Assembly (NCBI RefSeq): GCF_002440635.1
Contig: NZ_DJUW01000002.1
Location: forward strand, 1-64,000
DNA length: 64,000 bases
DNA from: Novosphingobium sp. UBA6272
Lineage (GTDB): Bacteria > Pseudomonadota > Alphaproteobacteria > Sphingomonadales > Sphingomonadaceae
Reading direction: 5' to 3'
Made by a program: the position numbers and the translations under genes. Positions 36,059 through 45,506 of this stretch are shown here, in pieces. The notes beneath the pieces were generated by a model that saw nothing but the letters and a program-made list of their open reading frames with translations, had not been told where the DNA came from and did no database searches. The first letter of the stretch is position 1. Each line of letters opens with the position of its first letter.

Positions 36059-36622
36059 TCAGCCGATCTTCACGACAGTGCCGGCGATTTCATATTCCGG
36101 CACGTGCAGGTTCTTGGGAGCGGGGCCTTTGCGAATCCGCGCCGCCGTATCGTAGTGCGAGCCATGGCACGGGCAGAAATAGCCGCCGAACTCGCCCTTC
36201 ACTTCGCCAACGCCGGCGCCTTGCGGCACGCAGCCCAGGTGGGTGCAGACGCCCATGGTGATCAGCAGGTTCTCATGGCCTTCCTTGGTCCGTTCCTTCA
36301 GGGTCTGCGGATCGCGCAGCGTGGAAACGTCGACCTTGTTGGCGGCCTCGATTTCAGCCGGGGTCAGGTTGCGGATGAACACCGGCTGCTTGCGGAACAC
36401 GGCCTTGATCGCCTGCCCGGGCTGGACCGCGGCGATATCGACCTCGGTCGAGCTTTCCGCCAGCACGTCGGCCGAAGGGGCCATCTGGCTGATCAGCGGA
36501 TAGACAATCGCAACCGCGCCGGCACCAGCCGCGCTGACCGCTGCAATATTGATGAAATCGCGCCGCCGCACACCCTCGCCGTCCGTGACGGCCGGAGTGT
36601 CGATGCTCGCATCTTGTGCCAT
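36059..36622 (-). CDS. petA: Ubiquinol-cytochrome c reductase iron-sulfur (Rieske) subunit
   Basis: 187 residues. RRRDFINIAAVSAAGAGAVAI is a Tat-type anchor (RRRDF), and the 2Fe-2S cluster ligands are in CTHLGCVP and CPCHGSHYD. The start at 36622 gives the standard length; a TTG 87 bases upstream would add a meaningless N-terminus. First gene of petABC. Confidence 0.96.
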   Translation of the reverse strand: MAQDASIDTPAVTDGEGVRRRDFINIAAVSAAGAGAVAIVYPLISQMAPSADVLAESSTEVDIAAVQPGQAIKAVFRKQPVFIRNLTPAEIEAANKVDVSTLRDPQTLKERTKEGHENLLITMGVCTHLGCVPQGAGVGEVKGEFGGYFCPCHGSHYDTAARIRKGPAPKNLHVPEYEIAGTVVKIG

Positions 36623-36840
36623 GGTCGAACCGATCCTGTCGTTCCGGTCGCCCCCGCCCGCGCATGATGCGCCTGCTTGAACGACCCCCTCAAAAACTGC
36701 CTTTGGCAAGCCCCTATGCGAACCGCACGGTTACCGCAAGATGCAGCCTGACCGGACGGTTTGGCGCGCCTGATAGACGCGAAGCATGGCGCTGCCAACT
36801 GCCAAAATGTGCAGGGGTGTTGCGGAATGCGAAAGCGCGC

Positions 36841-37617
36841 TCAGGCCAGGCCGATCAGCGAGATTTGTCGACCATAATCAGGTTCATGACGATGAGTCGC
36901 GCGGCGAAACGAGAAGAATCGGGCTTCATCGGCATAGGTATCGAGCGAAAGCCGCTCGACTGTGCCGATGCCCGCCCGCTCAAGCCGCGCCGCGACATAG
37001 TGCTCGAGATCGAACTGGAAGTGCTCCGGCCGGCCTTCGGCAAAAAACCGGGCATTGGCGGGATCCTCGGCCAGAAACCGCTCGCGAAACCCGGCCTCGA
37101 CTTCGTAGCTGGCCTGGGCAATGCAGGGACCAATCGCGGCGGCGACGTTTTCCCGCCGCGCGCCGAGCCGCTCCATCGCCGCGATCGTGGAATCGGTCAC
37201 CCCGCCGACCGCGCCCTTCCATCCGGCATGGGCCGCGCCGACCACTCCGGCTTGGGGATCGGCGAAAAGCACGGGGGCGCAATCGGCGGTCAGGATGCCG
37301 AGCAGCACGCCAGGCCGGTTGGAAACCAGCGCATCGGCTTCGGGCCGCTCGCCTTCGCTCCATTCCCCGGCCTCGACGCAGACCGCGCCGTGAACCTGAT
37401 AGACCCCGACCAGCGAAGCGCCGGGCAGGACCGCCTCGGCCGCACGGCGGCGATTCTCATGCACGGCTGCCAGCGCCGGATCGCCTGAATCCATCCCGCG
37501 CAGGCCGGTATCCAGCCCCGCGACCAGTCCGGTCGAAACGCCCCCGCGCCGGCCGAGGAAGCCGTGCGGCACCCCGGCCAGCGCCCCGGCACGGATTACC
37601 TCGACCGGTTCAGCCAA
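36841..37617 (-). CDS. pgeF: YfiH/PgeF-family purine nucleoside phosphorylase (laccase-domain protein)
   Basis: 258 residues. The family was first called polyphenol oxidase; later work assigns purine nucleoside phosphorylase/adenosine deaminase activity and peptidoglycan-precursor editing. Zinc-site motifs are VYQVHGAV, LTADCAPVLFAD, AAHAGWKGAVGG and GPCIAQASYEV. TTG 37617 is the likely start: it gives the typical opening MAEPVEVIRA and overlaps the end of pepN by 8 bases, which suggests coupled translation. Confidence 0.88.
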   Translation of the reverse strand: MAEPVEVIRAGALAGVPHGFLGRRGGVSTGLVAGLDTGLRGMDSGDPALAAVHENRRRAAEAVLPGASLVGVYQVHGAVCVEAGEWSEGERPEADALVSNRPGVLLGILTADCAPVLFADPQAGVVGAAHAGWKGAVGGVTDSTIAAMERLGARRENVAAAIGPCIAQASYEVEAGFRERFLAEDPANARFFAEGRPEHFQFDLEHYVAARLERAGIGTVERLSLDTYADEARFFSFRRATHRHEPDYGRQISLIGLA

Positions 37618-40195
37618 GGCTCTTGCTCGCCTGCTCGAAGGTGTCCTTCGACAGGTTTGGAGCCGCGACGATCCGTTCCAATTCGGCCCGCATCAATGCC
37701 GCGCGGCCCGGTTCAATCCGCCGCCAGCGCCCCAAGGGGGCAACAAAGCGCGCCGCGGTCTGCGGGTTGATCGGATCGAGCGCCAGGATCAGATCGGCGA
37801 TCAGGCGGTAGCCTTCGCCCGAAACGACATGGAACGCCCCGGCATTGACCGCAGCCGCCATGTAGAGTGCACGGGCCCGGTTGGGGTTGTTCAGGGTGAA
37901 GTCGGGATGATCGGCCAGCGCCCGGACATGCGCCAGGACATCGGGATGGAGCGATCCGGCCTGAAGCGAGAACCACTTGTCGATCACCAGCGCATCGCCG
38001 GCGTGGCGGGCATGGAACGCAGCCAGCTTCTCGGCCCGCAGCGGCGTATCGAGCCCGCACAGCACCATCAGCGCGCCTTGCCGGTCGGTCATGTTGTCCG
38101 CCGCATCGAACTGAGCAGCGGCCAGCCGCGCCGCCTGTTCAGGGGCACCAGCCGCCAGCAGGACCAGCGCCAGGGTCTTGACCTTGCGCGCGCCGCGCGC
38201 GGCGGCGGACAAGCTGTAGGGCACTGCCGAGGCGCGGGCATGTAGCGCCAGCAGATCGTCATGCAGCGCCGCAGCCAGCGCGGCCTTCAGCCCTTCGCGC
38301 GCAGTCCGGATCGCGCCGGGATCAGCCTGTTCAAACTGCTCGGCCAGATAGGCCTCGCCCGGCAGGGTCAGCAGTTCGCCCCGCATCAGGTCATCCAGCG
38401 CCGGATCGGCGATCACTTTGCGCAGTGCCGCTGCAATAGCCGCAGCTCCGTCCGCGTCGGCAGCGCCCTTGATCACGGCCAGCAGATGCTGCACCGCCAG
38501 TTGCTGCAAGGCTTCATAGCGAGCGAAGGGATCGTCGTCGTTGGCGGCGAGGAAGACCAGATCGTCGCGGGTCGTATCCGCATCGATCGCCACCGGCGCG
38601 GAGAACCCGCGGTTGAGCGACAGCACCGGGCGCGCGGCAAAGCCGGGGAAGGCAAATTCCATCTCGGCCCGGTCAAGCACCACCAGCTTCTCGCCGTCGT
38701 GGCGACCGGTCGCAGGATCGAACAAGGCCAGCCGCAGCGGAATGACCATCGGCTGCTTTTGCGGCTGACCGGGGGTAGTGGGCAGGTCCTGCCGCAACGT
38801 CAAGGTGGCGACATCGCCATCGTGGCTGAGCCGCGCGGAGACCTTGGGGGTGCCGGCCTGGCTGTACCACAGGCGAAACTGCGACAGGTCGATCTCCGCC
38901 CCGTCCTCGATCGCCTTGACGAAATCCTCACAGGTCGCGGCCTCGCCGTCGTGGCGATCGAAGTAGAGGTCGGTGCCAGTCCGGAATCGCTGCGGCCCCA
39001 CCAGGGTCCGCATCATGCGGATCACCTCGGCCCCCTTGTTATAGACCGTGGCGGTGTAGAAGTTGCTGATCTCCTGATAGGAATCGGGCCTGATCGGGTG
39101 CGCCAGCGGGCCCGAATCCTCGGGGAACTGGGCCCCGCGCAGCACCCGCACGTCCTCGATCCGCTTGACCGCCTCGGACCCCATATCCTGGCTGAACAGC
39201 TGATCGCGCAGCACGGTGAAGCCTTCCTTCAGGCTTAGCTGGAACCAGTCGCGGCAGGTAACGCGGTTGCCCGACCAGTTGTGGAAGTATTCGTGGGCGA
39301 CCACGCCCTCGATCCCGTCGTAGTCCATGTCGGTAGCGGTATCGGGATCGGCCAGGATGTAGCGGGTGTTGAAGACGTTGAGACCCTTGTTCTCCATCGC
39401 CCCCATGTTGAAATCGCTGACCGCGACGATGTTGAACAAGTCGAGATCATATTCGCGGCCGAACACCTCTTCGTCCCACTTCATCGAATCCTTCAGCGCC
39501 TGCATCGCATGATGGGTGCGGTCCTGATCGCCCTCGCGGACCCAGATATTGAGATCGACTTTGCGGCCCGAGCAGGTGGTGAAGCTGTCCGAATTGGCGA
39601 CCAGATCGCCCGCGACCAGCGCGAACAGGTAGCTCGGCTTGGGCCAGGGATCATGCCATTCGGCCCAGTGGGCGCCATTCGCACCTTCGCCCGATGCGGT
39701 GCAGTTGCCATTGGACAGCAGCACCGGAAACGCCGCCTTCGACCCTTCCATCCGCACCGAATAGACCGACAGCACATCGGGCCGATCGGGGAAGAAGGTG
39801 ATCCGGCGGAATCCCTCGGCCTCGCACTGGGTGCAAAGCATGCCGTTCGAGGCATAGAGCCCCATCAATTGCGTGTTGGCCTTGGGATTGATCTGGGTGG
39901 CAATCGCAACTTCGTGCACCTCTTCGGGCAAAGCGACCAGCAGGTCATCCCCGTCCATCCGCCAATCGTTGCTGAGCTGGCCATCGACCATCACTGCTTC
40001 GGCGGCGATCCCATCGCCGTTCAAGCGCAGGGTCCGGCCCGCGCCGTTGCAGCGCACCTTGAGCGTGGCGACCACCCGGGTCTGCTCAATCCCGAGATTG
40101 AAGGCCAGGGCTACTTCTGGGACCAGCCATTCGGGCGGCTGGTAATCTTCGCGGCGGATGATTCTCGGGGCGGGCGGTGCTGCTGAAATGTCCAT
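37610..40195 (-). CDS. pepN: Aminopeptidase N (M1 metallopeptidase)
   Basis: 861 residues, close to E. coli PepN (870). GAMENKGLN is the exopeptidase substrate-binding motif, and VVAHEYFHNWSGNRVTCRDW contains HEYFH with the third zinc ligand Glu downstream. It removes N-terminal residues from peptides in the cytoplasm. The C-terminal all-helical domain is complete. Confidence 0.96.
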   Translation of the reverse strand: MDISAAPPAPRIIRREDYQPPEWLVPEVALAFNLGIEQTRVVATLKVRCNGAGRTLRLNGDGIAAEAVMVDGQLSNDWRMDGDDLLVALPEEVHEVAIATQINPKANTQLMGLYASNGMLCTQCEAEGFRRITFFPDRPDVLSVYSVRMEGSKAAFPVLLSNGNCTASGEGANGAHWAEWHDPWPKPSYLFALVAGDLVANSDSFTTCSGRKVDLNIWVREGDQDRTHHAMQALKDSMKWDEEVFGREYDLDLFNIVAVSDFNMGAMENKGLNVFNTRYILADPDTATDMDYDGIEGVVAHEYFHNWSGNRVTCRDWFQLSLKEGFTVLRDQLFSQDMGSEAVKRIEDVRVLRGAQFPEDSGPLAHPIRPDSYQEISNFYTATVYNKGAEVIRMMRTLVGPQRFRTGTDLYFDRHDGEAATCEDFVKAIEDGAEIDLSQFRLWYSQAGTPKVSARLSHDGDVATLTLRQDLPTTPGQPQKQPMVIPLRLALFDPATGRHDGEKLVVLDRAEMEFAFPGFAARPVLSLNRGFSAPVAIDADTTRDDLVFLAANDDDPFARYEALQQLAVQHLLAVIKGAADADGAAAIAAALRKVIADPALDDLMRGELLTLPGEAYLAEQFEQADPGAIRTAREGLKAALAAALHDDLLALHARASAVPYSLSAAARGARKVKTLALVLLAAGAPEQAARLAAAQFDAADNMTDRQGALMVLCGLDTPLRAEKLAAFHARHAGDALVIDKWFSLQAGSLHPDVLAHVRALADHPDFTLNNPNRARALYMAAAVNAGAFHVVSGEGYRLIADLILALDPINPQTAARFVAPLGRWRRIEPGRAALMRAELERIVAAPNLSKDTFEQASKSLG

Positions 40196-40254
40196 GCCCC
40201 CTATCTAACCATGCCGCTTCCGATTGCCAGCGCCGCGGACTATGGAGCAGGGCA

Positions 40255-41049
40255 ATGCACCGCATTTTCATCTTCGGACTGGGCTATACCGCCGCCCGCG
40301 CCGCCTTGGCGCTCGAACGGGCCGGCTGGGAAGTCGTCTCAACCGGGCGGTCGGGAACGCTGCGGTTCGACGATTCGGGATCGGTACGCATGGCGCTGGC
40401 GGATAGCAGCCACGTGCTGTCTTCGGTCCCGCCCGAGGGAACCGGCTGCGATCCAGTGCTCGATGCCTATGGCGACGCGCTGAACGGCAAGAGCCTGATC
40501 TATCTCTCCTCGACCGGGGTCTATGGCGATACCGGCGGGGCCTGGGTCGATGAAACCGCCCCGACTGGCACAGGCCGCCGCACTGCCCGGGCAGAGGCCG
40601 ACCGCGAATGGCTGGCGCGCGGCGCGCAGGTGCTGCGGCTGCCAGGAATCTACGGCCCCGGGCGCTCGGCGCTGGAACGGGTCGAATCTGGGGCAGCCCA
40701 CCGAATCGATCTTGCCGATCAGATCTTCAGCCGGGTCCATGTTGACGATATCGTCTCGGGCTGCCTCAAGGCGCTCGACGCTCCCGCAGGAGCCTACAAC
40801 CTCGCAGATGACCTGCCGTGCAGCCAGAACGCCGTGGTCGATGAGGCCTGCCGCCTGCTGCGGCGCGAGCCGCCGCCATTGCAGGCGATGGATGACGCCA
40901 GCCTCTCGCCCATGGCCCGCGCCTTTTATGACGAGAATCGCCGGGTTGCGAACCGCAGGGCCAAGCGGGTGCTGGGCTGGCGGCCAATCTATCCGACTTA
41001 CCGCGACGGGCTCGCCGCGCTATTTGCGGCCCGACAGCGCGATCAATAG
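40255..41049 (+). CDS. NAD-dependent epimerase/dehydratase-family protein
   Basis: 264 residues, atypical SDR. The nucleotide-binding turn is FGLGYTAARAALALERAG, a variant of GxxGxxG; YLSSTGVYGDTGGAWVDET holds the Ser/Tyr region, and SRVHVDDIVSG is the usual helix. It resembles YeeZ-like reductases of unknown substrate. The start at 40255 is downstream of alternative upstream codons but gives the family N-terminus. Its last 30 bases overlap the convergent EamA transporter gene. Confidence 0.82.
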   Translation: MHRIFIFGLGYTAARAALALERAGWEVVSTGRSGTLRFDDSGSVRMALADSSHVLSSVPPEGTGCDPVLDAYGDALNGKSLIYLSSTGVYGDTGGAWVDETAPTGTGRRTARAEADREWLARGAQVLRLPGIYGPGRSALERVESGAAHRIDLADQIFSRVHVDDIVSGCLKALDAPAGAYNLADDLPCSQNAVVDEACRLLRREPPPLQAMDDASLSPMARAFYDENRRVANRRAKRVLGWRPIYPTYRDGLAALFAARQRDQ

Positions 41050-41916
41050 CCCGGACATCGCCAGCGCCGCGCCGCCCGCAGCAAGCGCGGTCCAGCGATA
41101 ACCTTCGAACACGGTTGAGAGCGCCATCGCCACAACTGGCACGGCCACGCTGTTGTAGGCCGCACGGCCCGGGCCCCAGTCGCGGATCAGCTGCGAATAG
41201 AGCGGAAACGTCAGTGCCGACCCGGCCAGACCGAGATAGGCAATCCCGGCGATGTAGCCAGGACGCGGATCGAACTGCGGCAGGCCGATAAAAAACAAGG
41301 CATAGGCCGCGCTGAGCCCGGTGCCCCAGATCATCCCCCAGGCCATCAGCGCCACCACCGGCACCCCGCGCGCGGTCGGTGTGGCCTGGAGCAGATTGCC
41401 GACCGAGACCGAAAGGATTGCCAGTGTCACGAGCAGGGTCCCGGTCAGGACCCCGCCGTCGGGCGGCGCGATCCGGTATTCGTGGATCATCAGCATGGCG
41501 ATTCCGGCCAGCGCGATTCCCGAACCGGCCAGAAAGCGCCCGCTCATCGGATTGCCCAGCACCAGCCGGCCCAGCACGGCATTGGGAACGATCATCAGGG
41601 CAAAAACCACCGCGACAAGTCCCGAAGTGAGGTAGTGCTCCGAGCGGTAGATCAGCTGGAAGTTGAGGCTGAACTGGAACAGCCCCATCGCCGCGGCCAA
41701 GGCCTGTTCGCGGCCGCTCAGCCGCATCCGCTTGCCGCGCAGCAAGGCCAGGGCCGCCATCGCCGCGGCCGCCAGAACGAAACGCCAGACCACTGACCAG
41801 GCCGGCGGAACAAGGCTGATCTGGTCCTTGATCACCAGCCAGGTCGAGCCCCAGACCAGCGCGAGCAGGATGAAGACCGCGATCGAGCGCGGAGTAGGCG
41901 CGGTCTGTCCGCTCAC
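41020..41916 (-). CDS. EamA/DMT-superfamily transporter
   Basis: 298 residues, ten hydrophobic helices in two repeated halves. ALVWGSTWLVIKDQ at the first helix is characteristic of the drug/metabolite transporter family (RhaT/YdcZ types). Exports amino acids, metabolites or drugs; specificity unknown. A GTG start overlaps the stop of the threonine aldolase gene (GTGA), so the exporter and aldolase are co-translated, which hints at an amino-acid substrate. Confidence 0.86.
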   Translation of the reverse strand: MSGQTAPTPRSIAVFILLALVWGSTWLVIKDQISLVPPAWSVVWRFVLAAAAMAALALLRGKRMRLSGREQALAAAMGLFQFSLNFQLIYRSEHYLTSGLVAVVFALMIVPNAVLGRLVLGNPMSGRFLAGSGIALAGIAMLMIHEYRIAPPDGGVLTGTLLVTLAILSVSVGNLLQATPTARGVPVVALMAWGMIWGTGLSAAYALFFIGLPQFDPRPGYIAGIAYLGLAGSALTFPLYSQLIRDWGPGRAAYNSVAVPVVAMALSTVFEGYRWTALAAGGAALAMSGLLIALSGRK

Positions 41917-42914
41917 AGCTGGCGGATCGCGCTGGCCAGCTTGGCAACGTGCGCGGGATCGCTGTTCCAGGCCGTGACCAGCCGCGCCGCATCAGGGCCC
42001 CAATCATAGAACGAGAAACCCTGGCCGCGCAGCGCCTCGCGCTCAGCCGAAGACAGCTTCAGGAACACCTCATTGGCCTCGACCGGGTGGAGCAGCCGAT
42101 CGGCAGCGGCACCCGCCAGCTCGGCAGCGGCGGCATTGGCGGCGCGGGCATTTTCCAGCCACAGCCCGTCCTCCGCCATCGCGAGCAATTGTGCCGCGAG
42201 GAACCGGCCCTTCGATTGGAGGTGTCCGGCCCGCTTGCGCCGCAGTCGGGCCAGATCCGCCAGCCCTTCGTCGAAGAAGATCAGCGCCTCAGCGCTCATC
42301 CCGCCATTCTTGACGCAACCGAAGCTGAGCGCGGCCGCGCCCTCGCAGGCCTGCCAGGGCTCACAGCCGAGGAAGGCCACCGCATTGGCAAAACGCGCCC
42401 CGTCGACAAGGAGCGCCAGCCCGTGGGCATGGGCCGCCGCCGCAACCGACGCCATTTCCGCGGGGCTGTAGCAACGTCCGTATTCACTGGCCTGGGTAAC
42501 CGAAACGGCCTGCGGCTGGACCTGATGCACGTCTTTGCGGATACCCGCCATCACCGCGTCGATCGCAGCGGGACTGAGCTTCGCGCCCTCGCCATCGGCC
42601 AGCAGCAGCTTGGCACCGTGGGTGTAGAACCCAGGCGCGCCGCACTCGTCGGTTTCGATGTGCGCCTCGCGGTGGCAGATCACTCCGCCGTGCGGCGGGA
42701 CCATGCTGGCGAGCGCCAGGCTGTTCGCCGCCGTCCCCGTCGCCACCCACAGCACCGTGCAGGGCCGGCCGAACAGATCGGCAAAAACCGCGTCGAGCGC
42801 CAGACTCAGGCCGTCGTTATCATAGGGCGGCTGCGGCGCATCGGCGGCGCGCATCGCTTCCCACAGCTTGGGGTGCACGGCAGCGGCATTGTCGGATAGG
42901 AACTGCATCACCAT
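41913..42914 (-). CDS. ltaE: Low-specificity L-threonine aldolase (PLP enzyme)
   Basis: 333 residues. The PLP lysine is in LSFGCVKNGGMSAEAL; LLVDGARFANAVAFLG carries the Asp that binds the pyridine nitrogen; ATGTAANSLAL is the phosphate-binding loop. It splits threonine or allo-threonine to glycine and acetaldehyde; related beta-eliminating lyases look similar. MVMQ offers two in-frame starts, 42914 and 42908. It precedes an exporter gene in a coupled pair. Confidence 0.86.
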   Translation of the reverse strand: MVMQFLSDNAAAVHPKLWEAMRAADAPQPPYDNDGLSLALDAVFADLFGRPCTVLWVATGTAANSLALASMVPPHGGVICHREAHIETDECGAPGFYTHGAKLLLADGEGAKLSPAAIDAVMAGIRKDVHQVQPQAVSVTQASEYGRCYSPAEMASVAAAAHAHGLALLVDGARFANAVAFLGCEPWQACEGAAALSFGCVKNGGMSAEALIFFDEGLADLARLRRKRAGHLQSKGRFLAAQLLAMAEDGLWLENARAANAAAAELAGAAADRLLHPVEANEVFLKLSSAEREALRGQGFSFYDWGPDAARLVTAWNSDPAHVAKLASAIRQL

Positions 42915-42958
42915 CTTGCCTTATGCGGCCCGGCCCGCGCGTCAAGCAGGAGAACCCG

Positions 42959-43255
42959 ATGGATCAGGTCACAATTACCCGTCACGGCGGCGGCAAGGCC
43001 GGCGAATATCACGCCCATGTGGCGGGCAGCAGTGCAATCGGACGGCTGACCTGGGTGGCGAACGGCCATGCCAGGGTGGCCGAACATACGCTGGTCCCGC
43101 CGGAAATCGGCGGGCGCGGGGTCGCGGCCAGGCTCGTCGAGGCGCTGGTCGCCGATGCCCGGGCCGAGGGTTTCCTGATCGAGCCGCAATGTTCCTACGT
43201 CGCCGCCGCCTTTGCCCTGCATCCCGAATGGGGCGATCTGCTCGGCACCAGCTGA
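42959..43255 (+). CDS. Small GNAT-like N-acetyltransferase (COG2388 type)
   Basis: 98 residues. LTWVANGHARVAEHTLVPPEIGGRGVAARLVEALVADARAEG contains the acetyl-CoA-binding GGRGVA loop, and PQCSYVAAAFALHPEW is the C-terminal signature of the YidJ/COG2388 group. Protein or small-molecule acetyl acceptor unknown. A preceding AGGAGAACCC supports ATG 42959. Confidence 0.85.
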   Translation: MDQVTITRHGGGKAGEYHAHVAGSSAIGRLTWVANGHARVAEHTLVPPEIGGRGVAARLVEALVADARAEGFLIEPQCSYVAAAFALHPEWGDLLGTS

Positions 43256-43353
43256 AACATGGCTAATTCCGGGTTACCACAGCCCGTCACGCGCCGTTCA
43301 CTCCCGCAGCGCAAATTCGCCCTCGACCAGGGGATCGGTCAAGGGAACGATCC

Positions 43354-43482
43354 ATGCGCTATGTTCTGTATGCCTTCGCGATCGCCGCTGCCGTGATGGT
43401 CTGGACCCAGACCACCGACAAAGGCCGCAGTGTGAAACGCCAGCTCAGCAGTCATCCCGTGGATGATCGCTGGTCGCATTGA
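43354..43482 (+). CDS. Possible 42-residue single-helix membrane protein
   Basis: AAGGGA lies 8 bases before ATG 43354. The product begins MRYVLYAFAIAAAVMVW, a plausible membrane helix, and ends with a basic, polar tail (KGRSVKRQLSSHPVDDRW). It fills most of an otherwise empty gap between the GNAT gene and virB11. No family is known to me. The codon bias and helix support it, but a 42-codon frame can arise by chance. Confidence 0.45.
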   Translation: MRYVLYAFAIAAAVMVWTQTTDKGRSVKRQLSSHPVDDRWSH

Positions 43483-43494
43483 ATTTTCGCTGCA

Positions 43495-44460
43495 TTATTC
43501 TGGCTGCGTAATCCGCAGCTGGGCAATTCGGCGCACGCCCTCTGACCGGTCGAGCTGGACGATCACGTCGATCGAGCGCGCGATATAGCGCACCACATCA
43601 TCCCAGCTGAGCCGGCTGCCGGCCTGCAGCACCAGCAAGGCGAGCTGGTCGATCGCCCGCTCGGGGCTATCGGCGTGGATCGTGCTAAGCGATCCGGGGT
43701 GGCCGGTATTGACAGCGCGCAGGAAGGTGATCGCCTCAGCCCCGCGGATTTCGCCCAGAATGATCCGGTCGGGCCGCATCCGCAGCGCCGCGATCAGCAG
43801 GTCATCCGCGTTGACCTCGGCCTCGCCCTGGTTGCCACGCGCCGCGATCAGGCCGACTGCATTTTCATGCCGCAGCTGCAGTTCGGCAGCATCCTCGATC
43901 AGGATCAGCCGCTCACGCTGCGGCACTTCGCGCAGCAGGGTGTTGAGGAAAGTGGTCTTGCCGGTGGAGGTGCCGCCAGAAACCAGGATATTGCGCCGAT
44001 CCCGTACCGCATGGCGCAGGAAGGCAATTGGATCGCCGCGGTGCCCCACCCCGAACCGGCCAGAGGTGCCGAGCGGTTCGATCCGCAGGCCTTCGGCAGC
44101 GCCGCGATAGGATTCGAGGTCAAGATCCTGCACCACATGACGGCGGATTGCGATCGCCACTTCGCCGCGGGTGGCCGGGGGCAGCACCACCTGGACCCGC
44201 GAGCCGTCGGGCAGGCTGGCCGCGAGCAGCGGGCTTTCGCGGTTGATCCCCTGGGCATTGGCGGCGGCGATCTGCCGGGCCAGGCGAAGCAGCGCGGTGC
44301 GATCGAGGCCGGGCGTTTCGTGCCGCTCGATCCCGCCGCCCAGCGTTTCGGCCCAAACTTCGCCGGGGCGGTTGATATAGATGTCGGTAACATCGTCACG
44401 GCCCAGCCACTGCGCGAGCGGGGCAAGGTAGCTGTCGAGATAGAGATGCTGGGCCAGCAC
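43495..44460 (-). CDS. virB11: VirB11-type T4SS ATPase
   Basis: 321 residues from a GTG start. It is a hexameric cytoplasmic traffic ATPase of the secretion channel. Walker A is SGGTSTGKTTF (about 160-170), the Asp box LILIEDAAELQ, Walker B RPDRIILGEIRGAEA and the His box NTGHPGSLSTIHAD. The N-terminal domain YLAPLAQWLGRDDVTDIYIN is typical of VirB11. It is the last gene of the cluster and starts 2 bases after the virB10 stop. Confidence 0.94.
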   Translation of the reverse strand: MLAQHLYLDSYLAPLAQWLGRDDVTDIYINRPGEVWAETLGGGIERHETPGLDRTALLRLARQIAAANAQGINRESPLLAASLPDGSRVQVVLPPATRGEVAIAIRRHVVQDLDLESYRGAAEGLRIEPLGTSGRFGVGHRGDPIAFLRHAVRDRRNILVSGGTSTGKTTFLNTLLREVPQRERLILIEDAAELQLRHENAVGLIAARGNQGEAEVNADDLLIAALRMRPDRIILGEIRGAEAITFLRAVNTGHPGSLSTIHADSPERAIDQLALLVLQAGSRLSWDDVVRYIARSIDVIVQLDRSEGVRRIAQLRITQPE

Positions 44461-44462
44461 GG

Positions 44463-45506
44463 TCAGCGTTCGACGTCGCTGAAATCGAGGTCACGGGCGA
44501 CGAACACCGATACCGGGCTGCCCTGGGCAACCCGCAGCGTGGGCTCGAAAACTTCGGTTTGGGTCGGGTTGATCTTCACAGAACTGCCGGGGAGTCCCAA
44601 TACTACGGTTCCGCCTGCCGCTTTGCTGGATCCATAGCTTACCCCGAAATCAAGAATTGACTGGAGTAGCGCGTTTCCGAAGCGGGCCAGAAAGTGCGTG
44701 TTGACCTTGCCCTTGACACCGGCCCGACCCAAGGGGTCGGCGGATGGTGAATCGAGCGCAATGACTACGCCGTCGGGCCGCATCAACCGGGTCCATTGAA
44801 TCATGGCGCGATTCTCGCCAATGGCGAGGTCGGCTTTGTATTCACCATACAGGCGGCTGCCACGTGGGACCAGGACGCGCGTCCCATCAAAGCTTCGTAC
44901 ATCGCGAGAAACGATCGCGCGGGCGGCTCCGGGGCGCGTCGAATCCAATGCTGTTTCGAGGACCGCCTGGATTACCGCGCCTTGTGGAATGGTCATGCCG
45001 GGATTTGAAAAGCGCGCCGCTTTTACCCGATCAGGCGAATTTGAGCTTGGCTCAGGTGCTGGCGCAGCGACAGCCGGCGGACCCTGGTAGACCGGATCGG
45101 TCATTACCGGCCCAGGTTGAGGAGGCGGCTGGAAAACAGGCGGGCCAGGGGCATAAATCACTTGCGGGCTTCGCGATGGCCGTCGAGGTTCACCCGGCGG
45201 GGGCCCAACCATGATTCTGGGTTGTTCGGGCCACGGGGCCGCCGCCAATCTGTCAGACTGCAACATCGCTGGATCGTCCAGCGCCAGGGGAGGCGGTGGC
45301 ACAATCATGCCATCGCCTTGCATTTGCTTTGGTTTCAACGGGTCGATGTCACGATCCGATCGGCGTGACTCCAACGCTGCGAACAACATTGTTGCCGCCA
45401 GCGCCACTCCCGCGGCAAACACCCATACTCCGCGGTTGGACGTGTGTCCTGCCACCAGCGGTCGAGCGATGCCCGGTTCGGGCGGATCGAGCTTGGGTTG
45501 GCTCAT
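44463..45506 (-). CDS. virB10: VirB10-type T4SS core-channel protein
   Basis: 347 residues. One inner-membrane helix (GVWVFAAGVALAATMLFAAL, about 26-45), a long Pro-rich periplasmic stretch (PPPPLALDD, QPPPQPGP), then the VirB10 beta-barrel domain with PQGAVIQAVLETALDSTRPG, VPRGSRLYGEY and ARFGNALLQSILDFG. It spans both membranes and senses ATP use. Its ATG overlaps the virB9 stop (ATGA). Confidence 0.93.
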   Translation of the reverse strand: MSQPKLDPPEPGIARPLVAGHTSNRGVWVFAAGVALAATMLFAALESRRSDRDIDPLKPKQMQGDGMIVPPPPLALDDPAMLQSDRLAAAPWPEQPRIMVGPPPGEPRRPSRSPQVIYAPGPPVFQPPPQPGPVMTDPVYQGPPAVAAPAPEPSSNSPDRVKAARFSNPGMTIPQGAVIQAVLETALDSTRPGAARAIVSRDVRSFDGTRVLVPRGSRLYGEYKADLAIGENRAMIQWTRLMRPDGVVIALDSPSADPLGRAGVKGKVNTHFLARFGNALLQSILDFGVSYGSSKAAGGTVVLGLPGSSVKINPTQTEVFEPTLRVAQGSPVSVFVARDLDFSDVER

